39,681 nucleotides of DNA from Sphingobium phenoxybenzoativorans (GCF_001757355.1 NZ_MINO01000037.1:1-39681); one strand, 5' to 3'; counted from the first letter of the stretch, positions 1 to 9,170 are shown. Program-made: numbers and translations. The notes: generated by a model not told the origin, from the sequence alone.

Positions 1-666
1 TTGCTGTCGGCTGCCTACGACACAGGCCTGCGCGCTTCCGAGCTGGTGGCGGTAGCGGTCGAGCATATCGAGGAGGCGATCGATTCGGAGGCGCGGCTGT
101 TGCAGATCCTGCGCAGCAAGGGCGATCAGGACGGGGAGGGGGCGACCGCCTATCTCAGTCCTCGCTCTGTTGCCGCGATCGCTGCCTGGACCGAAGCAGC
201 CGAGATCACGGCAGGGCCGCTGTTCCGTCGGGTGCAAGTGCGGCGGTACAAGGCGCGCGCTGCCGTGCGCGGTCGGCCGATCGACAGTATCTCGGGCCGC
301 GAAACCTGGGATCTACGCAAGACGCTTTCGAAGCCTGCGGTGAAGGCACGGGTCGAATATGACATCGGCACCGCCGCGCTGCACCCGGGGTCGATCGGGC
401 CGATCTTCCGATCGATCATCCAGCGAGCGTTCGATGTCGGCGCACTGCCCGATCTCACGGCGGAGGATCTGGCGCGGCTGCTCAAGGGGATCAGCGCCCA
501 TTCGACGCGGATCGGGCTGAACCAGGACCTGTTCGCCAGCGGGGAGGATCTGGCGGGTATCATGGACGCGTTGCGCTGGAAGAGTCCGCGAATGCCGCTC
601 GCTTATAACCGCAACTTCGCGGCTGAGCAGGGGGCTGCTGGTAGGCTGATGGCGAAGATGGGATAG
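1..666 (+). CDS. Tyrosine recombinase / phage-type integrase, 5' end cut by the window
   Basis: C-terminal catalytic domain of a tyrosine site-specific recombinase, which cuts and rejoins DNA through a tyrosine nucleophile. The catalytic set is readable in order: Arg in the GLRASEL motif near the start, Lys in LRSKGDQ (beta-hairpin lysine), HSTR with the His and second Arg near residue 170, Trp in LRWKSP in place of the second His, and Tyr in LAYNRNF as the likely nucleophile. The N-terminal core-binding domain would lie upstream of position 1, so the apparent start is probably internal. A long insert between the Lys and the HxxR motif is less typical. Its neighbours are an IS and plasmid debris, which fits a mobile region. 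The gene may be intact outside the window. Confidence 0.8.
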   Translation: MLSAAYDTGLRASELVAVAVEHIEEAIDSEARLLQILRSKGDQDGEGATAYLSPRSVAAIAAWTEAAEITAGPLFRRVQVRRYKARAAVRGRPIDSISGRETWDLRKTLSKPAVKARVEYDIGTAALHPGSIGPIFRSIIQRAFDVGALPDLTAEDLARLLKGISAHSTRIGLNQDLFASGEDLAGIMDALRWKSPRMPLAYNRNFAAEQGAAGRLMAKMG

Positions 667-667
667 T

Positions 668-679
668 ACACGTACGTGT
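668..679. repeat. 12-bp perfect palindrome after the integrase stop
   Basis: ACACGTACGTGT is a perfect 12-bp palindrome that begins one base after the integrase stop codon. It could be a protein-binding site or part of a recombination site, but no second copy or core-site pair was recognised, so no function is assigned. Confidence 0.3.
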
Positions 680-854
680 CCGATGCACCTAAGATGCGAA
701 CACCTTGCTACGTGCACCTGTGGATGTCGAAATGGATGGTGGAATAAGTGGTGGGCTTCACACGATTAGGCAGGATGTAAGCCGCTCCGCAGAAGCAAGC
801 GTTGTTTCGCGCAACTGAACCGCCCCGGGTTTGTCGGAGGCTCCGGGTTTTAAG

Positions 855-1760
855 TTATGCTGCCATGGGCGTGTCGTCGAGCATGGCGTAGTATCGCTCT
901 TCGGCTTCAGCGGGTGGGATATTGCCGATCGGCTCAAGCAGCCGACGGTTGTTGAACCAGTCGACCCAATCGAGCGTGGCATATTCGACAGCTTCGAACG
1001 ATCGCCATGGCCCGCGCCGATGGATCACCTCGGCCTTGTAGAGGCCGTTGATCGTCTCGGCCAAGGCGTTGTCGTAGCTGTCGCCCACGCTGCCGACGGA
1101 GGGTTCGATTCCAGCTTCGGCGAGGCGCTCGGTGTACTTGATCGACACGTATTGCGACCCTCGATCGCTATGATGGATGAGACCGGCCCGGTGGGCCGGT
1201 CGACGATCGTGAAGCGCTTGTTCCAGGGCATCGAGGACGAAGCTGGCATGCGCCGTTCTGCTAGCCCGCCAACCGACGATACGGCGCGCATAGGTATCGA
1301 TTACGAACGCGACGTAGACGAACCCCGCCCAGGTCGCGACGTAGGTGAAGTCCGATACCCACAGCATGTTCGGCGCGGGCGCATAGAACCGCCGGTTCAC
1401 GCGATCGAGCGGACACGGCGCCGCCTTGTTGCTGACGGTCGTGCGCACGGGCTTGCCGCGGATCACTCCGTGCAGGCCCATCTCGCGCATCAGTCGTTCG
1501 ACGGTGCAGCGGGCGACGGCGAAGCCCTCCCGCATCATCTGCCGCCACACCTTGCGCACGCCGTACACCGCGAAGTTCTCGGCGAACACGCGCGCGATCT
1601 CGGGCTTGAGGTCCCGATCCCGCTGGGCCCGCGCCGATAGGCGCCTCTCATCCCGTCGCTGTGCAACGTGCTCATGGTAGGTGGATGGGGCGATCGGCAG
1701 CACCCTGCAGATCGGCTCGACCCCATAGGCTTCGCGGTGATCGTCGATGAACGCGATCAT
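855..1760 (-). CDS. IS3-family transposase OrfB (DDE integrase core)
   Basis: The 301-residue catalytic part of an IS3 transposase. It begins with an HTH_21-like region (about 1-90) followed by an rve integrase core. The DDE triad is visible: Asp in WVSDFTYV, Asp in HHSDRGSQY and Glu in [12 protein letters not shown], and the typical C-terminal [19 protein letters not shown] follows. Its ATG overlaps the stop of orfA by four bases (1757-1760). In this family the active protein is usually an OrfAB fusion made by -1 ribosomal frameshifting, so the listed start may be mostly or partly unused. Confidence 0.93.
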   Translation of the reverse strand: MIAFIDDHREAYGVEPICRVLPIAPSTYHEHVAQRRDERRLSARAQRDRDLKPEIARVFAENFAVYGVRKVWRQMMREGFAVARCTVERLMREMGLHGVIRGKPVRTTVSNKAAPCPLDRVNRRFYAPAPNMLWVSDFTYVATWAGFVYVAFVIDTYARRIVGWRASRTAHASFVLDALEQALHDRRPAHRAGLIHHSDRGSQYVSIKYTERLAEAGIEPSVGSVGDSYDNALAETINGLYKAEVIHRRGPWRSFEAVEYATLDWVDWFNNRRLLEPIGNIPPAEAEERYYAMLDDTPMAA

Positions 1761-2083
1761 CGCCGGAACGGGCGGTCGAGCTCCGCCTGCGCAAAATATG
1801 CCGACGCCTTGCGGAGGATCTCGTTGGCCTGGCGCAGCTCGCGGACCTCACGTTCCAGCGCCTTCACCTTGTCCGCAACATCGGTCGGGACGCCGGCGCG
1901 CTTGCCGCTATCGACCTCGGCCTTCTTCACCCAGTCGTTCAGCGTCTGCGGCACGCAGCCGATCTTCTCCGAGATCGAAACCACCGCAGCCCAGCGTGAC
2001 GGGTAATCACGCTCGTGGTCGAATACCATCCGCACCGCCCGATCGCGGACCTCAGGTGAAAACTTGTTCGTCGTCTTGCTCAT
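1757..2083 (-). CDS. IS3-family transposase OrfA (HTH protein)
   Basis: A 108-residue OrfA. The N-terminal helix-turn-helix (about 8-55, including [13 protein letters not shown] and [15 protein letters not shown]) would bind the terminal repeats. A leucine-zipper-like coiled coil (about 70-95, [19 protein letters not shown]) would allow multimerisation. The end, [13 protein letters not shown], is the usual IS3 OrfA C-terminus, where translation can shift into orfB. It lies wholly inside the inverted repeats at 816 and 2136. Confidence 0.92.
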   Translation of the reverse strand: MSKTTNKFSPEVRDRAVRMVFDHERDYPSRWAAVVSISEKIGCVPQTLNDWVKKAEVDSGKRAGVPTDVADKVKALEREVRELRQANEILRKASAYFAQAELDRPFRR

Positions 2084-2140
2084 ACAGGCTCCACTCTCTC
2101 AGGAGTTGGAGCCTCCGGCAAACCCGGGGCGGTTCACAAC

Positions 2141-2702
2141 GTTGGGGCCACCATTCTGACCACGAGAGTTTGATTGTACTGGCAAGCGCCGCACGCCCGC
2201 ATTGGCGACCGCGCTCGGTTCTAGCGTTGCCGAACGCGCCAAACCTTTTAGCGGGGGATTTCGCCGAGATGACCCAATGTCGCGCGACATCAAATTCGAC
2301 ACTTGCACGGTTATCAGCGTCGCGCCAGTAGATCGTGCCGCACTATAGCGCACTCGGATCATTTGGCTCGGATGAGCCAGTTAGATCGGGCTGACGCTGG
2401 GTGGGAAACCACGTCGTTACGCCTGTGCATCCTGAACTTCTCGCAGCTAGAATTTTCGCTCTCGACGATCAAGTCTGATGTAATGGGACGGACGGCTCCC
2501 CCACCGAGGTAGGTGTGCTGTGATGCAGCTGTCGGAAGAAACCTCCAGAGGAGTGTCTCAAGCGACCACTAGGACACGGGTTGGTGCTGACCCAAGGGCG
2601 GAGCGTTGAAGCGCAGTTCCCGAAGAACTGGAACGCTTTAAGCAAGGCTGGCAGAAATCACGCGAGGCCATTACCTATGGATGACAACTTTGGGAAAGAG
2701 AC
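2141..2702. other. Gene-poor stretch between the IS and the DUF1993 gene
   Basis: About 560 bp with only short, unconvincing open frames. No RNA gene, promoter or repeat stands out. A frame at about 2617-2670 reads PEELERFKQGWQKSREA, which looks protein-like, but it has stops on both sides and I could not assign it. It may be debris of an older gene. Confidence 0.4.
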
Positions 2703-3227
2703 ATGGCATTTACCCTCTATGCGGCTACCATCCCATCCTGTCTGCAGATTCTCGGCTCCATGTCGCGTCTCCTGGGCAAAGCTGAGGTCTATTGCACTGA
2801 AAAAGGATGGGCGCCCGATGCCCTCATCGAGGCCCGTCTTGCCGATGACATGCTGCCCTTTGGCTATCAGGTGAAGTCGACGGCTGTGCATTCGATCGGG
2901 GCAATAGAGGGGGTGCGCCGAGGAAACTTCTCGCCGGACACCTCGCCGCCGCCCTCCACATTCGACGGGCTTCGCGCGCGGGTGGCGGAGGCGATCGCCA
3001 GTCTGGAAGCCATTGATCCCGATGAGGTCGAGAGCTTTATCGGGGCCGACTTGCGATTCACATTTGGCGACAATCATATGTATTTTCTGGCGGAGGATTT
3101 TCTTCTCTCTTTCTCCCAGCCTAATTTCTATTTTCACGCGACGACAGCCTATGACATCTTGCGGATGAAGGGGATGGAAATCGGCAAGCGGGACTTCAAT
3201 GGTAGGGTGCGCAGAAAGCCATCCTGA
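2703..3227 (+). CDS. DUF1993 family protein (DinB-like fold)
   Basis: A 174-residue protein of the DUF1993 family, which is predicted to have a DinB/YfiT-like four-helix bundle. Family features seen are the opening MAFTLYAATIPSCLQILGSM, the central LIEARLADDMLPFGYQV and the C-terminal signature LLSFSQPNFYFHATTAYDIL followed by GMEIGKRDF. Length is normal for the family. The biochemical role of the family is not established. The start at 2703 is supported by the match to the family N-terminus and an AAAGAG stretch just upstream. It stands alone between mobile debris, so context gives no function. Confidence 0.82.
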   Translation: MAFTLYAATIPSCLQILGSMSRLLGKAEVYCTEKGWAPDALIEARLADDMLPFGYQVKSTAVHSIGAIEGVRRGNFSPDTSPPPSTFDGLRARVAEAIASLEAIDPDEVESFIGADLRFTFGDNHMYFLAEDFLLSFSQPNFYFHATTAYDILRMKGMEIGKRDFNGRVRRKPS

Positions 3228-3464
3228 CTGGCGGGCGCTAGATCCCATCATACCCATTGATTGCCAGCCGAAACTCTTAATGGCCGCCTTTGCCGGTTCC
3301 GATCTCCAAGGTCTTCGGCATCTTCACCCGCATCACATATTTCGCCTGCATGTAGCCGAACTGACGTTTGACCCGCAGCCGGAGCGCCACGACAGACGAT
3401 GCGCAGTTCGTCGTTCACCCCCTAACCGGATATAGGAGTAAGCGAATAAACGAGGTGGCCCCAG

Positions 3465-3755
3465 TCCCGATTTCGATTTGTTCATTTCCGCACTCGGTGA
3501 CATCCGCTTCGCGATCGACGCGAGGTCATGGAGCGGCCTTTTTTGCTCCAAGTGCGTGAGCGTCTTAAGCCGATCAAATATCAGAAGCTGGATGGTGAAG
3601 CATGGGTGCGCGTGGAGGCGATTTCCGATTACCGCATGGCAACAATCTGGGATGTCGATGTCAACCGATGGGCGTCATCGACGCTCAATCGCATGAAGCA
3701 GCAGGGGCGAACGATATTCCTTGTAGATCGCTAAATACCTTTCGGAACGCTCGCC
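3465..3755 (+). pseudogene. Decayed plasmid replication initiator RepA (RPA domain), frameshifted fragment
   Basis: Three frames together spell an RPA-type replication initiator of alphaproteobacterial plasmids. First comes DFDLFISALGDIRFAIDAR (family pattern: DLF...GDIP.RDQRE). A shifted frame from 3528 reads MERPFLLQVRERLKPIKY, then GEAWVRVEAISDYRMATIWDVDVN and STLNRMKQQG, matching the conserved MERPFFSL and YGMATIWDADI blocks. The next +1 frame continues with GANDIPCRSL (family: G.NDIPRTL). The rest of the protein is missing. At least two frameshifts plus truncation make it non-functional. It indicates that part of this DNA was once a plasmid backbone. Confidence 0.75.
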
Positions 3756-3824
3756 AGCGTGGCAACATCTGCACTACGACGCCGGAACGCGAGCGTTAAC
3801 AGGCGCGATCGACGGGAGTGGGCA

Positions 3825-5573
3825 ATGGATGAACACGTGGTCGCTAACCCGCTGGCGCTGGCCCGCCTGACCCTCGAGCAGATGCACTACTGGTCCGGCG
3901 TGATGAGCCGCGCCCAACAGCTGATCCTCGAGGATGTCTCCGCCCAGGCTGGCAAGAACTTTGCCTCGCCGGACCTCTCCCGGCTGACCGATCCCGCCAG
4001 GGTGTCGTTCGGCTTCAATATCGATGCGCTTGCGGAGACACAGGCCGATTTCTGGAGCAGCAGCCTGATGTTTTGGCAGCGCATCCTCGATCCCGTACGC
4101 ACAGACCCTCGGCAGGCCGCTGCGATCCCATGGCGCTATCATCCCATCTTCGATCTGATCCGCGAGATCTACGGAATCATCTCGCTCCACCTGATGCGAA
4201 CGATCGACACGATTGAGGGGGTGGACGACAAGCAACGCGAGAAGATGCGTTTCGCGGTGCGCTCGTTCACCGAGGCGATGTCGCCGTCCAACTTCGCGCT
4301 AACCAATCCGGCGGCGCTTGAACGGATGCTGGAGACGCGCGGCGAGAGCCTGCTCAAGGGGCTGCAGCATCTGCTGCGCGATCTGTCGCGCGGCCAGCTC
4401 ACTCAGTCGCCCGCCGGTGCCTTCACGGTCGGCGAGGATATTGCTGCGACGCCGGGCAAAGTCATCCACGAGACGCCGCTCTTTCAGCTCATCCAGTATG
4501 CGCCGACGACAGAAGCGGTATTGGCCGTCCCGCTCGTGATCTTCCCGCCGTGGATAAACCGCTACTACATCCTCGATCTGGGTGCCGAGAAAAGCTTCGT
4601 GCGTTGGGCGGTCGAGCAGGGTCTGACCGTTTTCATGGTAAGCTGGAGATCGGCCGATCAGAGCTTCGCCGGAATCACACTCGACGATTATGTCGCCGCC
4701 CAAATCGAGGCTATTGACGTGGCTCGAGACGTTTGCAGCATCGAAGCCGTTCACACCATCGGCTATTGCGTGGCGGGCACGACCCTCGCCGCCACCCTCG
4801 CACTGCTTGTCGCGCGCAGCCAAGGCGGCAAGGTCAAGTCCGCAACCTTTTTCACCGCGCAAGTGGATTTCAGCGAAGCGGGTGACCTCTCGCTGTTCGT
4901 CGACGACGTGCAGCTCGATCTCGTCGCCGCGCTCTCGAGTGATCAAGGCTATCTCGACGGCCGCTATATGGCCGCAGCCTTCAACCTGCTGCGTGGGCGC
5001 GACCTGATCTGGAACTATGTCGTCAACAATTACCTGATGGGCGAGGACCACCGCCCGTTCGATCTGCTGCATTGGAACGCCGACACCACTAACCTGCCCG
5101 CCGCCTGGCTCCGGGCCTATCTGCGCGATTTCTACCACGACAATCTGCTGGTTTGTCCCGGCGCACTTTGCGTGCTGGGAACCCCGATAGATATCAACCG
5201 CGTGACAACGCCGAGCTACGTGCAGGCCGGCCAAGAGGACCATATCGCGCCGCCGCAAAGCGTGTGGAAAATCACCGAGCATTTCCGCGGGCCTGTCCGC
5301 TTTGTTCTAGCGGGATCGGGACATATCGCCGGGGTCGTAAACCCGCCGGCCGTCAACAAATATCGCTACTGGAGCAGCGAGGAGCCGGCGGGCACGTTCG
5401 ACGAGTTCGTTGCCGCCGCTGTGGAAACGCCCGGTAGTTGGTGGCCGGACTGGTTTCGCTGGATCGAGGCGCAGGACAGCGCGAAGCTCTTGGCCAAGGG
5501 CGCGCGCCTTCCCGGAAAGGGAAAGCGTAAAGCGCTCGAGGATGCCCCCGGGCGTTATGTGAAAATCCCCTAA
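3825..5573 (+). CDS. phaC: Class I poly(3-hydroxyalkanoate) synthase
   Basis: Polymerises (R)-3-hydroxyacyl-CoA into PHA on cytoplasmic granules. With the ATG at 3825 it is 582 residues, normal for class I. This start has a GGGAG ribosome site at about 3814-3818, and it removes a basic, unconserved leader found if one starts at 3759. An N-terminal PhaC domain (about 60-230) is followed by an alpha/beta-hydrolase core. The lipase-like box GYCVAGT places the catalytic Cys at about 315. The Asp is in AGQEDHIAP (about 472) and the His in GSGHIAG (about 500). The C-terminus with WWPDWFRWI and APGRYVK is typical. No phasin or phaR is adjacent. It sits between two IS elements, apart from phaZ and phaB further down. 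Confidence 0.93.
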   Translation: MDEHVVANPLALARLTLEQMHYWSGVMSRAQQLILEDVSAQAGKNFASPDLSRLTDPARVSFGFNIDALAETQADFWSSSLMFWQRILDPVRTDPRQAAAIPWRYHPIFDLIREIYGIISLHLMRTIDTIEGVDDKQREKMRFAVRSFTEAMSPSNFALTNPAALERMLETRGESLLKGLQHLLRDLSRGQLTQSPAGAFTVGEDIAATPGKVIHETPLFQLIQYAPTTEAVLAVPLVIFPPWINRYYILDLGAEKSFVRWAVEQGLTVFMVSWRSADQSFAGITLDDYVAAQIEAIDVARDVCSIEAVHTIGYCVAGTTLAATLALLVARSQGGKVKSATFFTAQVDFSEAGDLSLFVDDVQLDLVAALSSDQGYLDGRYMAAAFNLLRGRDLIWNYVVNNYLMGEDHRPFDLLHWNADTTNLPAAWLRAYLRDFYHDNLLVCPGALCVLGTPIDINRVTTPSYVQAGQEDHIAPPQSVWKITEHFRGPVRFVLAGSGHIAGVVNPPAVNKYRYWSSEEPAGTFDEFVAAAVETPGSWWPDWFRWIEAQDSAKLLAKGARLPGKGKRKALEDAPGRYVKIP

Positions 5574-5797
5574 ACCAACTCCGCTGACCTCCGATCCGGC
5601 GCGCCCGGACGGCAGCGCAATAGCTTTGCTGCACCGCACAATGCCACATGATGTCGCGGGAGGTAGGCGAATATTGCCCGTCGCATCATCCGACGCCGCG
5701 ACTTTTTACCCACTTCTTTTGATACGCCTTATGCCAATTGACCTGCTCCCCGGAAATCATGCCATTGGTAGGTTAGCTCGTCAGATGGAGACGAGCG

Positions 5798-6061
5798 ATG
5801 CGGCGAGGCCGTTTTACCGAGGACCAGATCATTGGCGTGCTGCGTGAGCACGAGGCTGGCGTGAAGACCGCCGAGCTGTGCCGGAAGCATGGCATCAGCG
5901 ATGCGACGTTCTATAACTGGAAGGCGAAGTACGGCGGCATGACCGTGTCAGAAGCGGCGCGGTTGCGGACGCTGGAGGACGAGAACCGGCGGCTGAAGAA
6001 GCTGCTGGCGGAGTCGATGCTGGACGTGTCGGCGCTGAAGGATCTGCTGGGAAAAAACTGA
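5798..6061 (+). CDS. IS407-type transposase OrfA
   Basis: An 87-residue HTH protein (HTH_8/IS3 OrfA type). It has [20 protein letters not shown], then the HTH helices [24 protein letters not shown], and a leucine-rich coiled coil ([23 protein letters not shown]). It ends in GKN just after an A6C run. It would bind the terminal repeats and be fused to OrfB by -1 frameshifting. Confidence 0.93.
   Translation: MRRGRFTEDQIIGVLREHEAGVKTAELCRKHGISDATFYNWKAKYGGMTVSEAARLRTLEDENRRLKKLLAESMLDVSALKDLLGKN
6052..6058 (+). other. Likely -1 frameshift heptamer AAAAAAC
   Basis: In the orfA frame the bases read GGA AAA AAC TGA, so A AAA AAC is a classical slippery heptamer directly before the orfA stop. A -1 slip continues as [13 protein letters not shown] into orfB, giving the usual OrfAB transposase fusion. 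Confidence 0.7.
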
Positions 6062-6069
6062 CCCGGTCT

Positions 6070-6918
6070 GTGGATCGCTACGCTGCGGTGGAGAAGCTGA
6101 TTGCCGACCACGGCTTCTCCGAGCGTCGCGCCTGCAGGCTGGTCGGGGTCAACCGGTCGGCGTGGCAATATGAGCCGCTTCGCGGGAAGGACGATGCTGT
6201 CCGCGAGCGGATGCGCGAGATCGCCAACGAGCGTCGTCGGTTCGGCTATCGCCGGCTGGCGATCCTGCTTCGGCGTGAGGGCAAGGGCATGAACCTGAAG
6301 AAGGTGTACCGGCTGTATCGCGAGGAGCGGCTGACGGTGCGCAAGCGCGGCGGCCGAAAACGAGCGTTGGGCACGCGGGCGCCGATAGCGATTCCGCAGG
6401 AGCCCAACCAGCGCTGGTCGCTCGACTTCGTGTCGGATGCATTGGCCTGCGGCCGGCGGTTCCGCCTGCTCAACGTCATCGACGACTACAGCCGGGAGTG
6501 CCTGGCCTGCATCGTCGATACCTCGCTGTCAGGCCGGCGTGTCGTGCGAGAGCTGACAGCCATCGCCGAGTGTCGCGGGCTGCCGTGCATGGTGGTCAGC
6601 GACAACGGCACCGAGTTGACCAGTCATGCTGTCCTCGCGTGGTGCCAGGACACCGGGGTCGAGTGGCATTACATCGCGCCGGGCAAGCCGCAGCAGAACG
6701 GCTTCGTGGAATCGTTCAATGGTCGCTTGCGCGACGAGTGCCTGAACGAGCACCTGTTCCCATCGCTTGCTGCGGCGAGAAGGATCATCGAGGCATGGCG
6801 GACGGACTACAACACCGTGCGTCCGCACAGCAGCCTCGGCGGCATGGCACCCGCCGAGTTCACCACCCGCCCTCGCCAAGGGCATGAGGATACCGAAGCT
6901 AACTTATCAGCGGCCTGA
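6070..6918 (+). CDS. IS407-type transposase OrfB
   Basis: A 282-residue DDE transposase. It has HTH_21 (about 15-85, with [16 protein letters not shown]), then the rve core with Asp in [11 protein letters not shown], Asp in [12 protein letters not shown] and Glu in [20 protein letters not shown]. The end [21 protein letters not shown] is typical. The GTG at 6070 is only a formal start, because the frame continues upstream to the slippery site at 6052-6058 and the functional product is expected to be OrfAB. Confidence 0.92.
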   Translation: MDRYAAVEKLIADHGFSERRACRLVGVNRSAWQYEPLRGKDDAVRERMREIANERRRFGYRRLAILLRREGKGMNLKKVYRLYREERLTVRKRGGRKRALGTRAPIAIPQEPNQRWSLDFVSDALACGRRFRLLNVIDDYSRECLACIVDTSLSGRRVVRELTAIAECRGLPCMVVSDNGTELTSHAVLAWCQDTGVEWHYIAPGKPQQNGFVESFNGRLRDECLNEHLFPSLAAARRIIEAWRTDYNTVRPHSSLGGMAPAEFTTRPRQGHEDTEANLSAA

Positions 6919-7094
6919 AAACGGGGAGCAGGTCACAATGCTCCAGATCAGCTGCCAATTCTTGTCCATCGCCAACCTCCATCAAAGCTGGCGATGCAGG
7001 AATCAGATTGTTCCCAGGCGGAACTCTAAGAATCAGGCATCTGTCAAGGTAGTGCCAAAACCTGTTCCGACGAGATCTTCGTAGTAGCCTGAAA

Positions 7095-7286
7095 CTATCG
7101 GCCGAGCGCCTTCGCGGAAACACCCGCTATTCCCCAGTTCTCCTTAGGTACATCGTGGATCCAAACCCGAACATTCTCCTTTGGCGCACCAACAGCCTCA
7201 ACGAGGGCTTCGGTGACTTTCTCAATCACTGCGCGTTTTTGCTCTTCGGTTCGTCCTTCAAGGATGAATATTTGGGCAAAAGGCAT
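7095..7286 (-). CDS. dmpI: 4-oxalocrotonate tautomerase
   Basis: A small (63-codon) tautomerase that converts 2-hydroxymuconate to 2-oxohex-3-enedioate in the dehydrogenase branch of meta-cleavage. After removal of Met the protein begins with the catalytic Pro1 (PFAQIFILEGR). Arg11 and Arg39, the substrate-binding arginines of 4-OT, are at exactly these positions, and position 50, usually Phe, is Trp here. Length is the usual 62 residues. It lies 84 bp downstream of dmpR on the same strand, away from the other meta-pathway genes at 15576-19646, so it may be read from the dmpR transcript or from its own promoter. Confidence 0.92.
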   Translation of the reverse strand: MPFAQIFILEGRTEEQKRAVIEKVTEALVEAVGAPKENVRVWIHDVPKENWGIAGVSAKALGR

Positions 7287-7370
7287 AATCTATTTCCTTC
7301 TATGAGGGCATGAAACTCTTGGTAGCCATGTAATTCGATTATCAATACAACTTCCACCAATGTGCGCCGA

Positions 7371-9170
7371 TCAGTCAGATTTGATCTCGGATTTACGCTT
7401 GAGCCGATAAGCATATTGCGGCCGCGTCAAACCCAAAATTCGAGCTCCTTCAGAAACGTTGCCATCCGCTCTGGAGATTGCCTTGTCGAGCAACAAACCC
7501 TCAAGAGCATCGAGACCAACGCCGGTATCTATAAGGTTGTTGACCAAGCCATCCAGATCGACCGCTCCGTGATATCCGTCAGACGATCCAGAGCTCCGAC
7601 ATTTCTCGAGGCGCCCATTGGCCGCCATAGAGAGAAGCTGAGCATCAATGCTCTCACCCGAGGTGAAGAGATGACATAGATCAATTGCTTCGCCCGGCGG
7701 TGCCAAGATGACCCCTCGTTCAATCATATTCTCCAATTCCCGAACATTTCCTGGCCAAGAGTAGGAAAAGAGCGCTCCGATTGCCCTTTGAGTGAATCCC
7801 GCATTAGACTTGCCATGCCGCTTATTGAAAAGCTGGAGAAAGTGTTCCATTAAGAGAGAAATATCGGCTCTTCGCTCTCGAAGAGGTGGAATGACGACCG
7901 GAAAGACGTTCAGCCTGTAAAAAAGATCCTGCCGAAACTCCTTAGCCTCAACGCGCTTTCTCAAGTTCTCATTGGTCGCGGCCACGACCCGAACATCTAC
8001 GCGTCTCGTTTTCGTGTCTCCGACCCTTTCAACTTCCCGTTCCTGCAAAACTCGAAGCAACTTGCCTTGCGCAGGAAGCGAGAGCGTTCCTATCTCATCG
8101 AGGAAAATCGTTCCACCGTCCGCGCGTTCAAATCGGCCGGGCCGATCTTCTGTCGCCCCGGTATAGGCTCCCTTGACCACGCCGAATAGCTCCGCCTCGA
8201 TAAGTTGTTCAGGAACCGCAGCGCAGTTCACGGCGATAAACGGACCGTTCGGCCTCGAAGAGATCCGCTGAAGTGTGCGAGCGAACACTTCCTTACCGAC
8301 TCCGCTTTCTCCTAGTAACAACACTGAGGCATTGGTCGGCGCAACCTTTTCGAGCATATGGCATACAAGGTTAAAGCCGGCAGACGCTCCCACCAAGCTC
8401 TTCGAGGATGCGATCACTGGCGGGCGCCCCTCAGCAGTCATGACCTCCTCTCGAGCACCGGCCGAATTAATAGGGGCGCTCCTTGCGTTCACGAAATCCT
8501 GTGGCTTCAAATAGAGCAAGTCATGATCGGCTTCCGTGCCCCATTCACTCAAGGGCCTTCCGATGATGCGACAGGCGGTATGACCGGTAGCTCGACACTC
8601 CACCTCCTTATAAGCAATTGGGCGGCCGACAAATGTGGATGTATAGCCTGAAGCATATCCCAGCTGGGTCCAGCAAGCCGCCTCTGCAGTAATTCCATAG
8701 CTGTCGATGTGAACCTCATCCTCCCAGCTATCATGCCAGACAAATTCGCCATAAAACTGGCCTGATTTGGGATCGAACTGAACCGATATCGGCTCCACTC
8801 TTCCCACTCCCTCGAGCGCGTGCAACTGAGGTCCAACCAGAAAGAATTCATTGAAGGTTCGCTCACCTCGTACTTTGACGGCTAGCTCAGCGTCTTTAAC
8901 ACCAGAAGCATATCCGATCCGCATAAGAAGCGATTTAGTCGCGCTCATCCCAATTGTGGTAATGAGCTCCTCCCGAAGTGCTCGCATTGCTTGCGTGTGC
9001 ATTAGAACCATCCGCTCGTCCCCGAGCCAAATATGACCCGTGCCCGGCGAAAAGCGGAGTTGTTCCGTCAAATCATCTATTCCCGGAAGCTCGTTTTCCA
9101 AAAACGTCGTGCCGCCCTTGCCATCGGTGCCATCGTCGCGTCTGCATGCATCTGATCGAAGCAAATCCAT
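7371..9170 (-). CDS. dmpR: Sigma-54-dependent phenol-responsive activator (DmpR/MopR/XylR family)
   Basis: A 599-residue activator that binds an aromatic effector and then opens sigma-54 promoters. Order: XylR_N (about 35-140), V4R (about 150-210), linker, AAA+ domain (about 255-490) and a C-terminal Fis-type HTH (about 560-595, [18 protein letters not shown]). Walker A is GESGVGKE (287-294), Walker B is GGTIFLDE (352-359) and the sigma-54 contact loop is GAYTGA (334-339, Tyr for Phe as often seen). Aligned to MopR with a constant offset of 11, the phenol-contact residues His117 and Trp145 and the zinc ligands Cys166, Glu189, Cys192 and Cys200 are all present, so phenol or cresol is the expected inducer. 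Its targets are probably the promoters at 10516 and 20539. Divergent from dmpK, but separated from it by about 1.4 kb of decayed IS. Confidence 0.95.
   Translation of the reverse strand: MDLLRSDACRRDDGTDGKGGTTFLENELPGIDDLTEQLRFSPGTGHIWLGDERMVLMHTQAMRALREELITTIGMSATKSLLMRIGYASGVKDAELAVKVRGERTFNEFFLVGPQLHALEGVGRVEPISVQFDPKSGQFYGEFVWHDSWEDEVHIDSYGITAEAACWTQLGYASGYTSTFVGRPIAYKEVECRATGHTACRIIGRPLSEWGTEADHDLLYLKPQDFVNARSAPINSAGAREEVMTAEGRPPVIASSKSLVGASAGFNLVCHMLEKVAPTNASVLLLGESGVGKEVFARTLQRISSRPNGPFIAVNCAAVPEQLIEAELFGVVKGAYTGATEDRPGRFERADGGTIFLDEIGTLSLPAQGKLLRVLQEREVERVGDTKTRRVDVRVVAATNENLRKRVEAKEFRQDLFYRLNVFPVVIPPLRERRADISLLMEHFLQLFNKRHGKSNAGFTQRAIGALFSYSWPGNVRELENMIERGVILAPPGEAIDLCHLFTSGESIDAQLLSMAANGRLEKCRSSGSSDGYHGAVDLDGLVNNLIDTGVGLDALEGLLLDKAISRADGNVSEGARILGLTRPQYAYRLKRKSEIKSD

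Larger units (their letters stand above)
816..2136 (-). mobile_element. Intact IS3-family insertion sequence, 1321 bp
   Basis: Terminal inverted repeats lie at 816-844 and 2108-2136. They are 29 bp long with a single mismatch (T versus C at the 19th base) and begin TGAACCGCCCCGGGTTTG. The element is flanked by a 4-bp direct repeat CAAC (812-815 and 2137-2140), consistent with target-site duplication. Inside are orfA and orfB on the minus strand in the usual IS3 arrangement, both uninterrupted, so the element looks complete and possibly active. The preserved duplication suggests a fairly recent insertion between the integrase and the DUF1993 gene. Confidence 0.93.
5739..6935 (+). mobile_element. 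Intact IS3-family element, IS407-type, 1197 bp
   Basis: The ends are 14-bp perfect inverted repeats TGACCTGCTCCCCG (5739-5752, and its complement at 6922-6935), with weaker similarity further in. The 4-bp direct repeats CAAT (5735-5738 and 6936-6939) mark the target duplication. The element carries uninterrupted orfA and orfB on the plus strand. The end sequence and the two ORFs are typical of the IS407 subgroup. Both ends and both ORFs are intact, so it may be active. It differs in sequence from the IS at 816-2136, so the two cannot form a composite transposon. Confidence 0.93.

Noticed and set aside
831..1640. Long plus-strand frame of 269 codons
   Set aside because: It is antisense to the IS3 orfB, whose DDE motifs are clear; it has no recognisable domain.
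2581..2874. 97-codon frame overlapping the start of the DUF1993 gene
   Set aside because: It overlaps the clear DUF1993 coding region in another frame and has no recognisable content.
3270..3395. Minus-strand frame reading VKRQFGYMQAKY, similar to an IS5-type transposase C-terminus
   Set aside because: Only about ten residues look similar, the following sequence does not fit the family, and a stop lies shortly upstream. Too weak to annotate.
4299..5282. Long minus-strand frame of 327 codons
   Set aside because: It is antisense to the conserved phaC core and shows no motif of its own, typical of GC-rich DNA.
816..6935. Composite transposon carrying phaC between two IS elements
   Set aside because: The two IS elements differ in ends and transposase type, and each has its own target duplication, so they inserted independently.
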